Source: Clostridia bacterium
GTDB taxonomy: Bacteria; Bacillota; Clostridia; TANB77; CAG-508
DNA length: 64,000 bases
Direction: 5' to 3'
Assembly: GCA_017430135.1 (NCBI GenBank)
Contig: JAFRNM010000001.1
Coordinates: forward strand, 62,001 to 126,000
The notes below the pieces were generated by a model. It was not told where the DNA came from, did no database searches, and worked only from the letters and a program-made list of their open reading frames with translations. A program made the position numbers and the translations under genes. Below are positions 29,235 through 37,635 of the stretch, piece after piece (position 1 is the first letter of the stretch; each line of letters starts with the position of its first letter).

Positions 29235-29699
29235 ATGAATTATATAGAAATAGAAGCAGAAAATAAAAGTGGAAATATATTAAGGGAATTATTAAAGGAT
29301 GCAAAAATACAAGATTATTATTATAAAATTGGATTCAATAATGAAATACATGTGGACTTGTATAATTCGAAAAATGATTGTCCTTTATTTGAATATAACA
29401 TAATTGAAGGAGATGAATTAAAAGAAATAGTAGACAATGAAAAATTGCAGTATTATATGATTTTTCTTGATTTATTTGCATTCAAAAAAAGAGAGGAAAT
29501 TTCTGAAATAAAGAATTTAGAACAATTGAAAGAATCAAAATGCGAATTCTTTTTAATGTGTTGGGATGTGTCATATTTTTTAATCGGTGTTCAGGATGAA
29601 GAGATTTTACAAATTATAAAAAATAACTGCAAAGAAATTAATTATAAATTTGAAGAAATACCGGAGTCAAGAGCTCTGGAAATGATTGATCTTTATTAA
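29235..29699 (+). CDS. DUF2691-like protein, orphan immunity candidate
   Basis: The 154-residue protein matches the DUF2691 pattern as I know it: an N-terminal strand, CPLFEYNIIEGDELKEIV, a hydrophobic YYMIFLDLFAF strand, an ESKCEFFLMCWDVSYFLI segment and a charged end. DUF2691 proteins occur next to toxins in Firmicutes. I chose ATG 29235 because AAAGGAGAAAGG lies upstream. It follows the displaced rhs fragment directly, so it may be the immunity gene of the toxin tip that fragment once carried. Confidence 0.65.
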   Translation: MNYIEIEAENKSGNILRELLKDAKIQDYYYKIGFNNEIHVDLYNSKNDCPLFEYNIIEGDELKEIVDNEKLQYYMIFLDLFAFKKREEISEIKNLEQLKESKCEFFLMCWDVSYFLIGVQDEEILQIIKNNCKEINYKFEEIPESRALEMIDLY

Positions 29700-29734
29700 T
29701 GTATAGATTAAAAAGTATATAGTGAGGTGAAAAA

Positions 29735-30394
29735 ATGGAAGAAGAAATATTATTTAAAAATACAACAAAACTGAAAAAAGAAATTTATGAAGAATATTCA
29801 CATTTCTATTATACAAAATATAAAAAATATAATTATAAAACAACATTAGTTATGTTTTTTAGTGCATTTTTGTTATTTGGTGTATTTAGCCCAATATATC
29901 AATATATAACAAATGGAAATGTGAACCTGGCACCAGTCTATATCGGAATTATATATTTAGCAACTTGTATTGGAGTGTTATTTATTACGCCAAAAATCAA
30001 AAAACCAAAACAAAGTCTGGAATATTATTATGAATTTACAAAAGACAGAATAATTATAAATACAAATATACATATTACTCACGAAATAATATACGATAAA
30101 TATAATCCTATTTATAGAGTTTGCGAATACAAAGAATATATTTATTTCATAACATTAAAGGATTCAGCTTATATTTTAAGCAAAGATGAATTTAATAAAG
30201 GAAACAAAGAAGAATTTATAAAATATTTAAAAGAAATATATAAAGACAAGTATATCGATTTTAATAATACAGCTGATAAACAACAATTTAAAAGATTATA
30301 TAATAAAGCTGATATTACAACAGCTTTTTGGATATGCGCATTGATAATATTAGGGATTTTAATAATTACAAGTTCAATACTATTTCATTACTAA
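29735..30394 (+). CDS. YcxB-like membrane protein
   Basis: The 219 residues include two N-terminal membrane segments (about 35-55 and 67-87), a soluble YcxB-like middle part (EYYYEFTKDRIIINT ... AYILSKDEF) and one C-terminal membrane segment. YcxB-like proteins are common in immunity gene clusters and may protect against membrane-acting or periplasmic toxins. A GAGGTG site precedes the ATG. Function is not established. Confidence 0.6.
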   Translation: MEEEILFKNTTKLKKEIYEEYSHFYYTKYKKYNYKTTLVMFFSAFLLFGVFSPIYQYITNGNVNLAPVYIGIIYLATCIGVLFITPKIKKPKQSLEYYYEFTKDRIIINTNIHITHEIIYDKYNPIYRVCEYKEYIYFITLKDSAYILSKDEFNKGNKEEFIKYLKEIYKDKYIDFNNTADKQQFKRLYNKADITTAFWICALIILGILIITSSILFHY

Positions 30395-30514
30395 TATAAA
30401 TAAAAAGTAAATTAAAAAAATATGGAGGAAAACAGGGAAGAAGAAAGCAATTATAAAATAAATAAAATTAGAAACTAAAAATAAAGTTGGAAATAAATAA
30501 GGGAGGAAAAATAT

Positions 30515-31768
30515 ATGAAAAAATGTATTATTATTTTAGTAGTATTACTACTTATGCTAGGGATAGCAACATCAGTGAACGCATACTCAACAAGCGAATT
30601 TGAAATTGATATTCCAGATTCATTTGAACAAGTTGAACTAAATAAATATGCAGATGAAAATGGAAGAGGTTTCAATATAGTATCAAAACCATTTGAAGCA
30701 AAAGTAATAGATCCATATAATCAAGCGACTCTTGATATGATTGTAGACACTCTTTATAACAATTTTGATGCTGTAAAAAGAAATATAAAAACTGAAATGG
30801 AATCTACTTATGGAAGTGAATTATCTGATGAGGAAATTAATGAATATGTAAATAGTTTTAAATGTAATTCAATTGATGTAAAAGAAATTACAAAATGCAC
30901 AAAAAACAATTATAAATGTTTTCATATACTTGCACAATATTCAATGGCAGATTATTCCTATTATTGCGATCAGTATATAGTAGTATCTGGAAATAAAATG
31001 TACGTATTAACATTAAGCTCAGAAGATAAAGATGACTTTAACTCTGCTGATTTTAAAAAGGTTTTAGACTCTTTTACAATAAATAATTATAAAGAATCTC
31101 AAAGTTCATTGGGCTTAATAATTGGCGGAATTATAAGACTAGGTTTAGTTGTCGGATTAGTGATAGCGGTTGTATTTAGGAATAAAAATAAGAATAAAAA
31201 TGTCAATCTTAAAATAAATGAATATGTAAATATGGAGGAAAAAACGGAAGAAGAAAAAAATGTAAATAACAATGAAAAAAATATTGAAGAAAGTATTAAC
31301 ACAGAAAATAATGAAAAAGCTGAATTGCCTATGAATTGGTGGAAGTTTTTGAAATATTTTAGATATCCTGTTGGAATATTAGGTCTTTTTGTTTCAATAG
31401 TCCAAAGTATAGAAGCTAATGTAATAGCGGTAGGATGGCTGGGATGGACTGCAATAATACTTGATAGTGCAACGCTAATTACATCTAGCGTAGCTTATGC
31501 AATGATGTTAGGAAAACATAAAAAATGGTTTAATTTTTTAGTTTTGAATTTAGTTGTAGAGTCAGTACAAATGACATTGGCTATTGTACTAAATACGAGC
31601 TTAGAAAGTAATTACATAAATTTAAACGATTATAAAGAAATAGTAATTTATGCATTAATGAGCTGGTTGCTTGCAGGCAGTTTATGGATTATACCTAATT
31701 ACATATATTTCAAAAAGAGAAAAGCATATTTTACAAAAAAAGAAGAAAACAACAACATAGCAATATAA
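30515..31768 (+). CDS. Secreted/membrane hypothetical protein with C-terminal multi-helix domain
   Basis: The 417-residue protein begins with a signal peptide (KCIIILVVLLLMLGIATSVNA). A soluble extracellular domain of ~170 residues follows, then a membrane segment near 197-217, a charged Glu/Asn linker, and about four more membrane segments to the end. I do not recognise the family. It could be a membrane-located immunity factor, given the neighbours. GGGAGG precedes the ATG. Part of its linker coding sequence (ATATGGAGGAAAA, 31231) also occurs just upstream at 30419, a small duplication. Confidence 0.55.
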   Translation: MKKCIIILVVLLLMLGIATSVNAYSTSEFEIDIPDSFEQVELNKYADENGRGFNIVSKPFEAKVIDPYNQATLDMIVDTLYNNFDAVKRNIKTEMESTYGSELSDEEINEYVNSFKCNSIDVKEITKCTKNNYKCFHILAQYSMADYSYYCDQYIVVSGNKMYVLTLSSEDKDDFNSADFKKVLDSFTINNYKESQSSLGLIIGGIIRLGLVVGLVIAVVFRNKNKNKNVNLKINEYVNMEEKTEEEKNVNNNEKNIEESINTENNEKAELPMNWWKFLKYFRYPVGILGLFVSIVQSIEANVIAVGWLGWTAIILDSATLITSSVAYAMMLGKHKKWFNFLVLNLVVESVQMTLAIVLNTSLESNYINLNDYKEIVIYALMSWLLAGSLWIIPNYIYFKKRKAYFTKKEENNNIAI

Positions 31769-31821
31769 AAGACATAGCAAGATATAGAGTAATAATAAAG
31801 CAAAAAAACGAAAATAACAAA

Positions 31822-31853
31822 AACCCTCCTTCAGTTTACCCTGAAGGAGGGTT
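31822..31853 (-). terminator. Terminator between convergent genes
   Basis: Perfect 13-base arms AACCCTCCTTCAG and CTGAAGGAGGGTT. On the minus strand the stem is followed by a T-rich run, so it mainly serves the minus-strand gene; on the plus strand it can still block read-through from 30515. Confidence 0.8.
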
Positions 31854-31865
31854 AAATTACTTCAT

Positions 31866-32141
31866 TTATCTTTCATCATTAAAACCAATATCATCAAAAT
31901 CTTTTTCTAAATTAGATAAAAATTGCAATGAAATATCAAGCTTATCATTATAAGTCAAAATTGCTTGCTTTCTGTAATTTTCATCTAAATCATCAATTTT
32001 ACCATTAATAATTTGATAAGCATTATATATAATATTATTTAGTTCGTTTTTCTTTTCATCGGATAAAATATTTTTATGTTCATTTAATAAATATTGTAAA
32101 AAATCAGTTTTCTTTTTTAAAATATTTTTATAATTACTCAT
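31866..32141 (-). CDS. Small helical protein, the only minus-strand gene
   Basis: This 91-residue protein is rich in Lys, Asn and Asp and predicted all-helical; no family was recognised. It is the only convincing minus-strand gene in the window. It has its own AGAAGGGA ribosome site, a near-perfect promoter and a strong terminator, so it forms an independent unit inside the immunity island. It could be an antitoxin-like or regulatory protein. Confidence 0.65.
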   Translation of the reverse strand: MSNYKNILKKKTDFLQYLLNEHKNILSDEKKNELNNIIYNAYQIINGKIDDLDENYRKQAILTYNDKLDISLQFLSNLEKDFDDIGFNDER

Positions 32142-32163
32142 AAAAATCCCTTCTTATGCTTAA

Positions 32164-32192
32164 ATTATATCAATTTTATGTAAATTTGTCAA
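32164..32192 (-). promoter_or_regulatory. Consensus promoter for the minus-strand gene
   Basis: On the minus strand: TTGACA (32192-32187), exactly 17 bases, TATAAT (32169-32164). Both hexamers match the sigma-A consensus fully. This is one of the two fully consensus promoters seen in the window. Confidence 0.85.
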
Positions 32193-32305
32193 ATTTTAAA
32201 AATACTAATATATGAGCTGAATTTTGGGGCAAAATATAAAAGAATAAAGCAATAAGCGAAAATATATAGATAAATAAACTGTGATAAAAATTTAGGCAAA
32301 ATTAC

Positions 32306-32395
32306 GAAGGAAATGTAACCAAACTACTAGACAGCACAAATACAAGTGTAGTAGAATATAATTAACAACCATTTAGAGAGACAGAAATAATAGAA
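32306..32395 (+). pseudogene. rhs core-proximal fragment
   Basis: About 90 bases match rhs 26905-27000 (encoding NLLDSTNTSVVEYNYQPFGE), but TAC has become TAA, giving a stop. It marks an older rhs end. The 110 bases before it show nothing. Confidence 0.8.
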
Positions 32396-32400
32396 ATAGA

Positions 32401-32538
32401 ATGTTTGAAAATAAAGTTTCAAAGGAAAAAATTGTACAATATTTGGAATATATTTTAGCAAGTCAAGATATTAGAGATACGATTTCACAAATTTTTGAGG
32501 ATTTTAATATTGAAAAGTTATATTTTGAAATCTTCTAG
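32401..32538 (+). CDS. Tiny ORF after the rhs fragment, doubtful
   Basis: The ORF encodes 45 residues (MFENKVSKEKIVQYLEYILA ...). No ribosome site is visible. It may be the 3' end of an old toxin tip or immunity gene rather than a working gene. Confidence 0.25.
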   Translation: MFENKVSKEKIVQYLEYILASQDIRDTISQIFEDFNIEKLYFEIF

Positions 32539-32573
32539 ATAGTTATATACAAGTTTTAAAGGGAGAATAAAAA

Positions 32574-32753
32574 ATGGATGAATTAGAAGCTTATAAAGCA
32601 ATGCAGATCTTTCTAGAAAAAATATACAATCAAACTTCATCAGATGATATTGGTTCTTTGTTAGGCGATATGATTTTATTAGAAGATAATTCAACTATGG
32701 ATGCAGCGATATGGAATGATTGGATTGAATCTGTAAAAAAGGTAATGAAATAA
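32574..32753 (+). CDS. Small acidic immunity-like protein
   Basis: This 59-residue protein reads MDELEAYKAMQIFLEKIYNQ, then SSDDIGSLLGDMILLEDNST and AAIWNDWIESV. I associate this pattern (EAY.AM..FLE ... DDIG.LL.D ... AAWNDW) with small proteins in toxin-immunity loci. A GGGAG site lies six bases before the ATG. It is compact and complete, not a fragment. Confidence 0.6.
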   Translation: MDELEAYKAMQIFLEKIYNQTSSDDIGSLLGDMILLEDNSTMDAAIWNDWIESVKKVMK

Positions 32754-32771
32754 ATTATATGAGGAGGAAAA

Positions 32772-33230
32772 ATGGAAGAGGAAATTAGAAAAAATTTAAT
32801 ATGTGGAAATTATGAAAAAGTAGATGAATTAGTAAAAAATATGAGTATATCGGAGTTAAGAAAATTAATTTTAGACAGGATATGTTTTAATAAGGAGGAA
32901 CTTTCTACATACACATATATACAATATCGAATTTTAAATGCTTCTTCATCAGAATTGTATGATCTTCATATGCTTGCATGCGGAATACTTATAATTTATT
33001 TTACCTATGTAGAAGGGGCATATGCATCGGGGCTATATCATGCCAAAAAAGCGTTGGAATTGGAACCCAATAATCCGGATGCAATAAAAGTGGTGCTTGA
33101 TTTTTGGGATTTACCTGAGGGATTGCATGGAGAAAGACTTATTAGCAAAAAATATGCAAAAGAACTCGCTCAACATTTATTGGAAATAGAACCAGAAAGT
33201 GAATGGGCAAAAGAAATTCTAGAGAATTAG
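32772..33230 (+). CDS. TPR-like immunity candidate, copy 1
   Basis: The 152-residue helical protein contains a tetratricopeptide-like unit (SGLYHAKKALELEPNNPDAI). It is paralogous to the next gene: both have NYEKVDELVKNM/NFSEADELVKDM, an ASSSELYDLHMLACG-like stretch and a YHAK.AL.L.PN segment. AGGAGG precedes the ATG. Tandem divergent copies suggest recognition of related toxin tips. Confidence 0.6.
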   Translation: MEEEIRKNLICGNYEKVDELVKNMSISELRKLILDRICFNKEELSTYTYIQYRILNASSSELYDLHMLACGILIIYFTYVEGAYASGLYHAKKALELEPNNPDAIKVVLDFWDLPEGLHGERLISKKYAKELAQHLLEIEPESEWAKEILEN

Positions 33231-33270
33231 ATATAGTTTATATTAAGTAGAAAATATATGAGGTGAAAGT

Positions 33271-33678
33271 ATGAAAGAAAGCTTTTTAAAATTGTTAATT
33301 TCGGGAAACTTTAGTGAAGCAGATGAGTTAGTAAAGGATATGAATATTTCAGAATTAGGAACATTTTTGATAGATATAATATGCAAAGAAAAAGATTACT
33401 TTCCTGAATATACATATTTAAATTACAAAATGAAAAATGCTAGTGAATCAGAATTATATGAATTACACATATTTGCATGTAGTATGTTAATTACTTTTTT
33501 TGACAATGCTTCTGGAGTTTATTCATCTGCATTATATCATGCAAAAAGTGCTTTAAAATTGAAACCTAATAGTAGGAAAGCACTAGAAATGCTATTAATA
33601 TTGGCTAAGGACAAAACTTTATTATTATCTAAAGATGAAATAAAAGAATATACAGAAAGGTTAGCAAAGATTAAATAA
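33271..33678 (+). CDS. TPR-like immunity candidate, copy 2
   Basis: This 135-residue paralogue of the previous gene is 40 bases downstream. The N-terminal half and the ASESELYELHIFACSMLITF and SALYHAKSALKLKPNS segments align well; the C-terminus is shorter and differs. GAGGTG lies before the ATG. The 100 bases after it encode a start-less scrap (KISDIQMTEIETLLKSINKI) ending at 33790. Confidence 0.6.
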   Translation: MKESFLKLLISGNFSEADELVKDMNISELGTFLIDIICKEKDYFPEYTYLNYKMKNASESELYELHIFACSMLITFFDNASGVYSSALYHAKSALKLKPNSRKALEMLLILAKDKTLLLSKDEIKEYTERLAKIK

Positions 33679-33819
33679 GAAATTTAATATATCACAGCTT
33701 AAAATATCAGATATACAAATGACAGAAATTGAAACATTATTGAAAAGTATAAATAAAATAATGAGATTTATTAAAGAAAAAATTAATTGAGTAATAGTAT
33801 AAGTGTTAGGAGAAAATTT

Positions 33820-34179
33820 ATGTATATAAAAGAAATAAAGTGGCTTGATAAGGAAAATAATGAGGCAATTGTTGAAATAAGTGATTCAAAGAATGTAATC
33901 ACTTGTTATGCCTATAGCCTGGAATATAATTTAGGAGATAAAGTTAAGGAAAATCTTGAGGCATTAGAAATTGAAGATGTTATTAGTGTAGATATCATTG
34001 AAGAAGAAAAAGTAATTATGGATGGTTTATCTTGTAATGTTATAGGTGTATTATGTTGTGATAAATCTGTATTAAAAATAGGTGATTTACTAATTAACAT
34101 TCAAAAAGAAAACATTCCCAAAGATATAAATGATGAAACTAAAGTATCAGCAAGAATTACAAGAGTTGATTTGTGGTAA
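33820..34179 (+). CDS. Immunity-island hypothetical protein
   Basis: The 119-residue protein is mostly beta strand by pattern (IKEIKWLDKENNEAIVEIS, VISVDIIEEEKVIMDGLSCN, VSARITRVDLW). I do not recognise the family. TAGGAGAAA precedes the ATG at 33820. Size, acidity and position fit an orphan immunity protein. Confidence 0.5.
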   Translation: MYIKEIKWLDKENNEAIVEISDSKNVITCYAYSLEYNLGDKVKENLEALEIEDVISVDIIEEEKVIMDGLSCNVIGVLCCDKSVLKIGDLLINIQKENIPKDINDETKVSARITRVDLW

Positions 34180-34198
34180 TTTATAGGCTGGTAATCTA

Positions 34199-34310
34199 TA
34201 TGATGATTTATTATATCAATGATAACAATATTAAATATTCAAATATTAGTTCTAATAGTGAAGATAATAAAAATATATGTAATATTCATAAAGAAGATAT
34301 AATTAATGGA
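34199..34310 (+). pseudogene. 3' fragment copied from the gene at 35986
   Basis: About 110 bases match 36347-36452 closely (encoding MMIYYINDNNIKYS and the following residues). The 5' part is missing. It shows that immunity genes here have been duplicated and trimmed. Confidence 0.75.
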
Positions 34311-34353
34311 GGTAATTAAAATTCTGGATTAGAAAAATAAAGGAGAAGTTAAC

Positions 34354-34710
34354 ATGATTAAACATAGTTTTTCAATAATAAAAGAATCTATAAAAAAAGA
34401 AAAAATATTAACATGGATAAATAGCAAACTAATTGTTAATACAACAGAAATAAATGATGAATTTATAGAAAAAAATTTAAAAGAATTAAATAGTATAGAA
34501 ACAATATGGATTAAGTCAGATACTAATAGAGAGCAAAATATGGGGTTGAATTATTATGGTATAACTATTATACCTGATAATCAAATTGAAAAACTAACTA
34601 AAATATTTCAATCTAATATAGATTTTAATAATAAAGATTCATTTGAAAAATTAATAAGAAGTATAACAAATAAAAATAGTGATGAAATTTTAGTTCATTT
34701 TGGGATTTAA
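34354..34710 (+). CDS. Immunity-island hypothetical protein
   Basis: The 118-residue protein has mixed alpha/beta character and ends in EILVHFGI, which resembles the LYIHFGYDYY strand of the protein at 44234. AAGGAGAAG precedes the ATG. No named family was recognised. Confidence 0.5.
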   Translation: MIKHSFSIIKESIKKEKILTWINSKLIVNTTEINDEFIEKNLKELNSIETIWIKSDTNREQNMGLNYYGITIIPDNQIEKLTKIFQSNIDFNNKDSFEKLIRSITNKNSDEILVHFGI

Positions 34711-34882
34711 ATTATAGTAAAAGGAACTATAACAATCAAAGTTATACTAGTAATATATAAATAATTATAGATTTAACTTAATTATCATATTAATAATGGA
34801 ATTAAGAGATATTAGAAGAAGGTTGATTTTAATATAGGCTTAATAGCACAGGAAACATGTATAAAAAAATCTGTTATGTTTT

Positions 34883-34999
34883 TTTGATAGTGAAGCACAT
34901 TTGGGTGATGAGAAGTATTCAATATATGTTCAATATTTAGATGAACCTAAATTTGTATTTAATAATTGGAAAATCGATGGGTTGACTGAAAGATTATAA
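34883..34999 (+). pseudogene. Immunity gene fragment
   Basis: In the 347-base gap 34711-35057 there is an open but start-less stretch encoding FDSEAHLGDEKYSIYVQYLD and on to NNWKIDGLTERL, then stop. The rest of the gap shows only AT-rich sequence and the short rhs fragment at 35014. Confidence 0.5.
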
Positions 35000-35013
35000 T
35001 TAATGAGTATATT

Positions 35014-35034
35014 GCAAAAGGAGAGCTAGAATCA
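35014..35034 (+). repeat. Short rhs fragment
   Basis: GCAAAAGGAGAGCTAGAATC is identical to rhs 26074-26093 (encoding AKGELES), and flanking bases are similar. It lies just before the next immunity-like gene, as expected for a leftover toxin-tip junction. Confidence 0.7.
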
Positions 35035-35057
35035 TACATAGATAGAAGAGGTAAAAA

Positions 35058-35513
35058 ATGTTTAAATTTTATTATAAAATTACTCCAGAAATTTGTGAGG
35101 GAGAAATAAAATATAGAGATAAGGAATATTCATTTGATTTTTTTCCATATCGTAATAGTGATATATATATATTATTAAATTATATTACTATATCTATAGA
35201 GTCTTCTACAATGGAAGCCAAATATATATGGGGATGTTCTCCTAGAACAAACTGGATAGAGCAAAAACTAGCTATTCCTAATTATAAAAAAGGGAAAATA
35301 ATACTTGAGAAAAATGATAAAATACAATCTGGAATGGCATATGATTATGTTTCGGATATAGTAAAAGAATATTTTGATAGTGAAGCTCAGATATATTGTA
35401 TAGGAGATTATAAAATTGACGAAGAGGATACATGCATTGAATTTGCAACCAATATAATAGCAACGATAAAACCTAATAATGAATTAAAAAACATTTATGT
35501 ATTATTAAAATAG
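35058..35513 (+). CDS. Immunity-island hypothetical protein
   Basis: The 151-residue protein has a beta-rich N-terminus (FKFYYKITPEICEGEIKYRD), an aromatic IWGCSPRTNWIEQKL stretch and an acidic C-terminus. GAGGTAAAAA precedes the ATG. It follows a short rhs scrap, so it may be the immunity gene of a lost tip. Family unknown. Confidence 0.5.
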   Translation: MFKFYYKITPEICEGEIKYRDKEYSFDFFPYRNSDIYILLNYITISIESSTMEAKYIWGCSPRTNWIEQKLAIPNYKKGKIILEKNDKIQSGMAYDYVSDIVKEYFDSEAQIYCIGDYKIDEEDTCIEFATNIIATIKPNNELKNIYVLLK

Positions 35514-35534
35514 CATATTATATTGATTTGAAAT

Positions 35535-35556
35535 ATAATTGTAGATCCATTAAGAA
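35535..35556 (+). repeat. Short rhs pretoxin fragment
   Basis: ATTGTAGATCCATTAAGA resembles rhs 27871-27888 (ATAGTAGACCCATTAAGA, encoding IVDPLR). It lies 17 bases before the next gene and is the shortest scrap I would still call. Confidence 0.4.
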
Positions 35557-35572
35557 AGTTTAGGGGGATAAA

Positions 35573-35950
35573 ATGAGAAAATATACTATTGATGAGATTG
35601 TTGAAATATATGAAAAGTCAGGCAAATTGATGTATGATGCAACATTATCAGGTGACTATAAAACGAATAACAGAGAAGGAAAACGATTAACAAAAATTTA
35701 TAAGATATTTGAAGCAGATTTTGAATTCGGATGTCAATGTATTGATAAGCTTATTGAGAGCAATAATGTAGTAATAAAAACAGAGGCTGCAGCATATTGC
35801 CTTTCGCTAGAGTACAATATTGATTATGCGGTATCTATATTACAAGAAATAGCAAATAATTCTGAGAATGGTATATTCGGTTTTAATGCAGAGATGATTT
35901 TAAAGGAATGGAGAAAAAATGGTTATTTGAAAATATATATTACAAAGTAA
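35573..35950 (+). CDS. DUF2019-like immunity candidate
   Basis: This 125-residue helical protein fits the DUF2019 pattern of small toxin-linked proteins: an N-terminal helix (TIDEIVEIYEKSGKLMYDAT), a central NREGKRLTKIYKIF helix and a HEAT-like C-terminal pair (VVIKTEAAAYCLSLE ... AVSILQEIANN). A GGGGG-like site precedes the ATG. The extreme 3' end overlaps an upstream extension of the next frame but not its likely start. Confidence 0.6.
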   Translation: MRKYTIDEIVEIYEKSGKLMYDATLSGDYKTNNREGKRLTKIYKIFEADFEFGCQCIDKLIESNNVVIKTEAAAYCLSLEYNIDYAVSILQEIANNSENGIFGFNAEMILKEWRKNGYLKIYITK

Positions 35951-35985
35951 AAAATAAATCACAATTAATAAGGAAGGAATATAAA

Positions 35986-36486
35986 ATGGTTAAAGTAATT
36001 TGTATTGGAATGTATAATAGTGAGGGAAAGTTCATTTCTAGCAATTGGTATGAAGCACTTAATTGGTTAAAAGTAAATTGCGATAGTTTGATTATATATT
36101 GCCATATAGAATATGAAAAAATATATAAATTATTTAATCAGACATGTGACATTAATATAATGGAAACTCCTGATAAAGAAATGAATATTCAATCATATAA
36201 ACTATATAATTTTAAAAAGAATTTTTGGACTGTAATCAAAGAAATAGATTTTTACATAGATTCAGAGGAAGAAATATCGCATCTGTTTTTTATGTTCAAA
36301 GAACAATTATTGTGTATGCTAGAAGTTACAGATTATGAAAACTATATGATGATTTATTATATCAATGATAACAATATTAAATATTCAAGTATTATTTCTA
36401 ATAGTGAGGATAATAAAAATATTTGTAATACTCATAAAGAAGATATAGATGGATTGGCTGATGGAGAGGAATGGCTACCATATTAA
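35986..36486 (+). CDS. Immunity-island hypothetical protein
   Basis: This 166-residue acidic protein has several aromatic strands (SSNWYEALNWLKVNCDSLII, FWTVIKEIDFYIDSEEEI). I chose ATG 35986 because AAGGAAGG lies upstream; a longer frame from 35908 runs inside the previous gene. Its 3' end is duplicated at 34199. Family unknown. Confidence 0.5.
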   Translation: MVKVICIGMYNSEGKFISSNWYEALNWLKVNCDSLIIYCHIEYEKIYKLFNQTCDINIMETPDKEMNIQSYKLYNFKKNFWTVIKEIDFYIDSEEEISHLFFMFKEQLLCMLEVTDYENYMMIYYINDNNIKYSSIISNSEDNKNICNTHKEDIDGLADGEEWLPY

Positions 36487-36507
36487 AATTGGGATAACTA
36501 GATATAA

Positions 36508-36939
36508 AAAGATAGTAGCAATAATAGTAATTGTAATACTTATTGTTATATATCAATCGCAAATGATTTTGAAATTGGTGTTGAGTATTATAATCATGGT
36601 ATTGATATAGAGTATAAATGTACTAGCAATAACAAATATATATTTTGGGGTATTGGCATTCATTTATTATGCATGAATATATACAAAAAAGAGGTTGTTT
36701 TTTGTAAAGAATTAGGGTCCGTATTTTTAGAATTATTATCTGACTTAAATAACGATTATTGTGTTGTAATATGTGAATTAGATTTATATGTTTATAAAAA
36801 TAATAATCTGTTGTGGAAAAAGGGATTTAAAGATATTGCCAGTGATTATGAATTAGTTAATAATAAATATATAAGAATAGTATCATGTGATGGAGAAGAA
36901 ACTATATATTCTATGAACGATGGTAGCATAATTAAATAA
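36508..36939 (+). pseudogene. 5'-truncated immunity-like gene
   Basis: A stop-free frame runs from 36508 to 36939, but the first ATG is only at 36673, without a good ribosome site. The full frame encodes SIANDFEIGVEYYNHGIDIE, then FWGIGIHLLC and ELGSVFLELL, ending GDGSIIK-like. The conserved look of the part before the ATG suggests a longer ancestral protein that lost its start. If translated from 36673 the product has 88 residues. Confidence 0.5.
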
Positions 36940-36998
36940 TGTCAGGTTACTATGCCTGAAGAGGTGTATAGAACATGTATTAAGTAGGAGGTACAATA

Positions 36999-37127
36999 GA
37001 ATTTATAGCTCCAGAATACTATCCTCATTGTTTATGGATAGGAAAAAAAGTTGATATGTTTGATGGTAGTAAAAAAAAAGGATATATAGAAGTATTAAGA
37101 ATATTTAATTCTGTATTAGAAAAATAA
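36999..37127 (+). pseudogene. 3' fragment of an immunity-like gene
   Basis: A 43-codon start-less frame encodes EFIAPEYYPHCLWIGKKVDM and ends VLRIFNSVLEK. An AGGAGG lies upstream but no start codon follows it. It looks like the tail of a lost gene. Confidence 0.45.
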
Positions 37128-37165
37128 AGGGAAAATTAATATGATTAGTTTGGAGGGATTGAATA

Positions 37166-37609
37166 GTGAAAAAGAGATTAAAACTAGGAGATATTTATGA
37201 AATACCTTTACCGAATGGTAAAAATGCTTATGGGAGGTTGTATAAAGAGTACACTCTAGCTATATATAAAAAGAAATGTTTATCAGTTGATGAATTACCT
37301 GACATAGAAGATTATCAATTTTTTGTGGGTGTATATAAGGATTTGTTACAAGATGGAGAATGGAAAATTGTTGGTAATAGAAAGTTTGAAAATGAAGAAG
37401 ATGCATGGGCTCCACCACAATGTGTAATTGATGCCATTACTAAAATAGGTTCTATATACTATAAGGGAGAAATTATTCCTTGTAATTATGAAGATTGTAA
37501 AGATTTGGAAATAGTTTCCGCTTGGGATAGGCAACATGTTGTTGATAGAATAATGGGTGATAAAGAAGTTTTAAAACGTTTAGGACATCCAATTAATCCA
37601 AAGGAATAA
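37166..37609 (+). CDS. Imm26-like immunity protein
   Basis: The 147-residue protein opens with LKLGDIYEIPLPNGKNAYGR, the hallmark of the Imm26 family (GD..aiPL.dG..aygr), followed by a YQFFVGVYKDLL strand and a WKIVGNRKF segment. The start is GTG at 37166 behind TTGGAGGG. Imm26 proteins neutralise polymorphic toxins. No toxin lies next to it, so it is an orphan. Confidence 0.75.
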   Translation: MKKRLKLGDIYEIPLPNGKNAYGRLYKEYTLAIYKKKCLSVDELPDIEDYQFFVGVYKDLLQDGEWKIVGNRKFENEEDAWAPPQCVIDAITKIGSIYYKGEIIPCNYEDCKDLEIVSAWDRQHVVDRIMGDKEVLKRLGHPINPKE

Positions 37610-37635
37610 AATATAAATTTAGGGACGTGTCTGAT

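Noticed and set aside
30419..30455. Separate small gene upstream of 30515
   Set aside because: The stretch has GGAGG but no proper start or frame; it is a short copy of the linker region at 31231.
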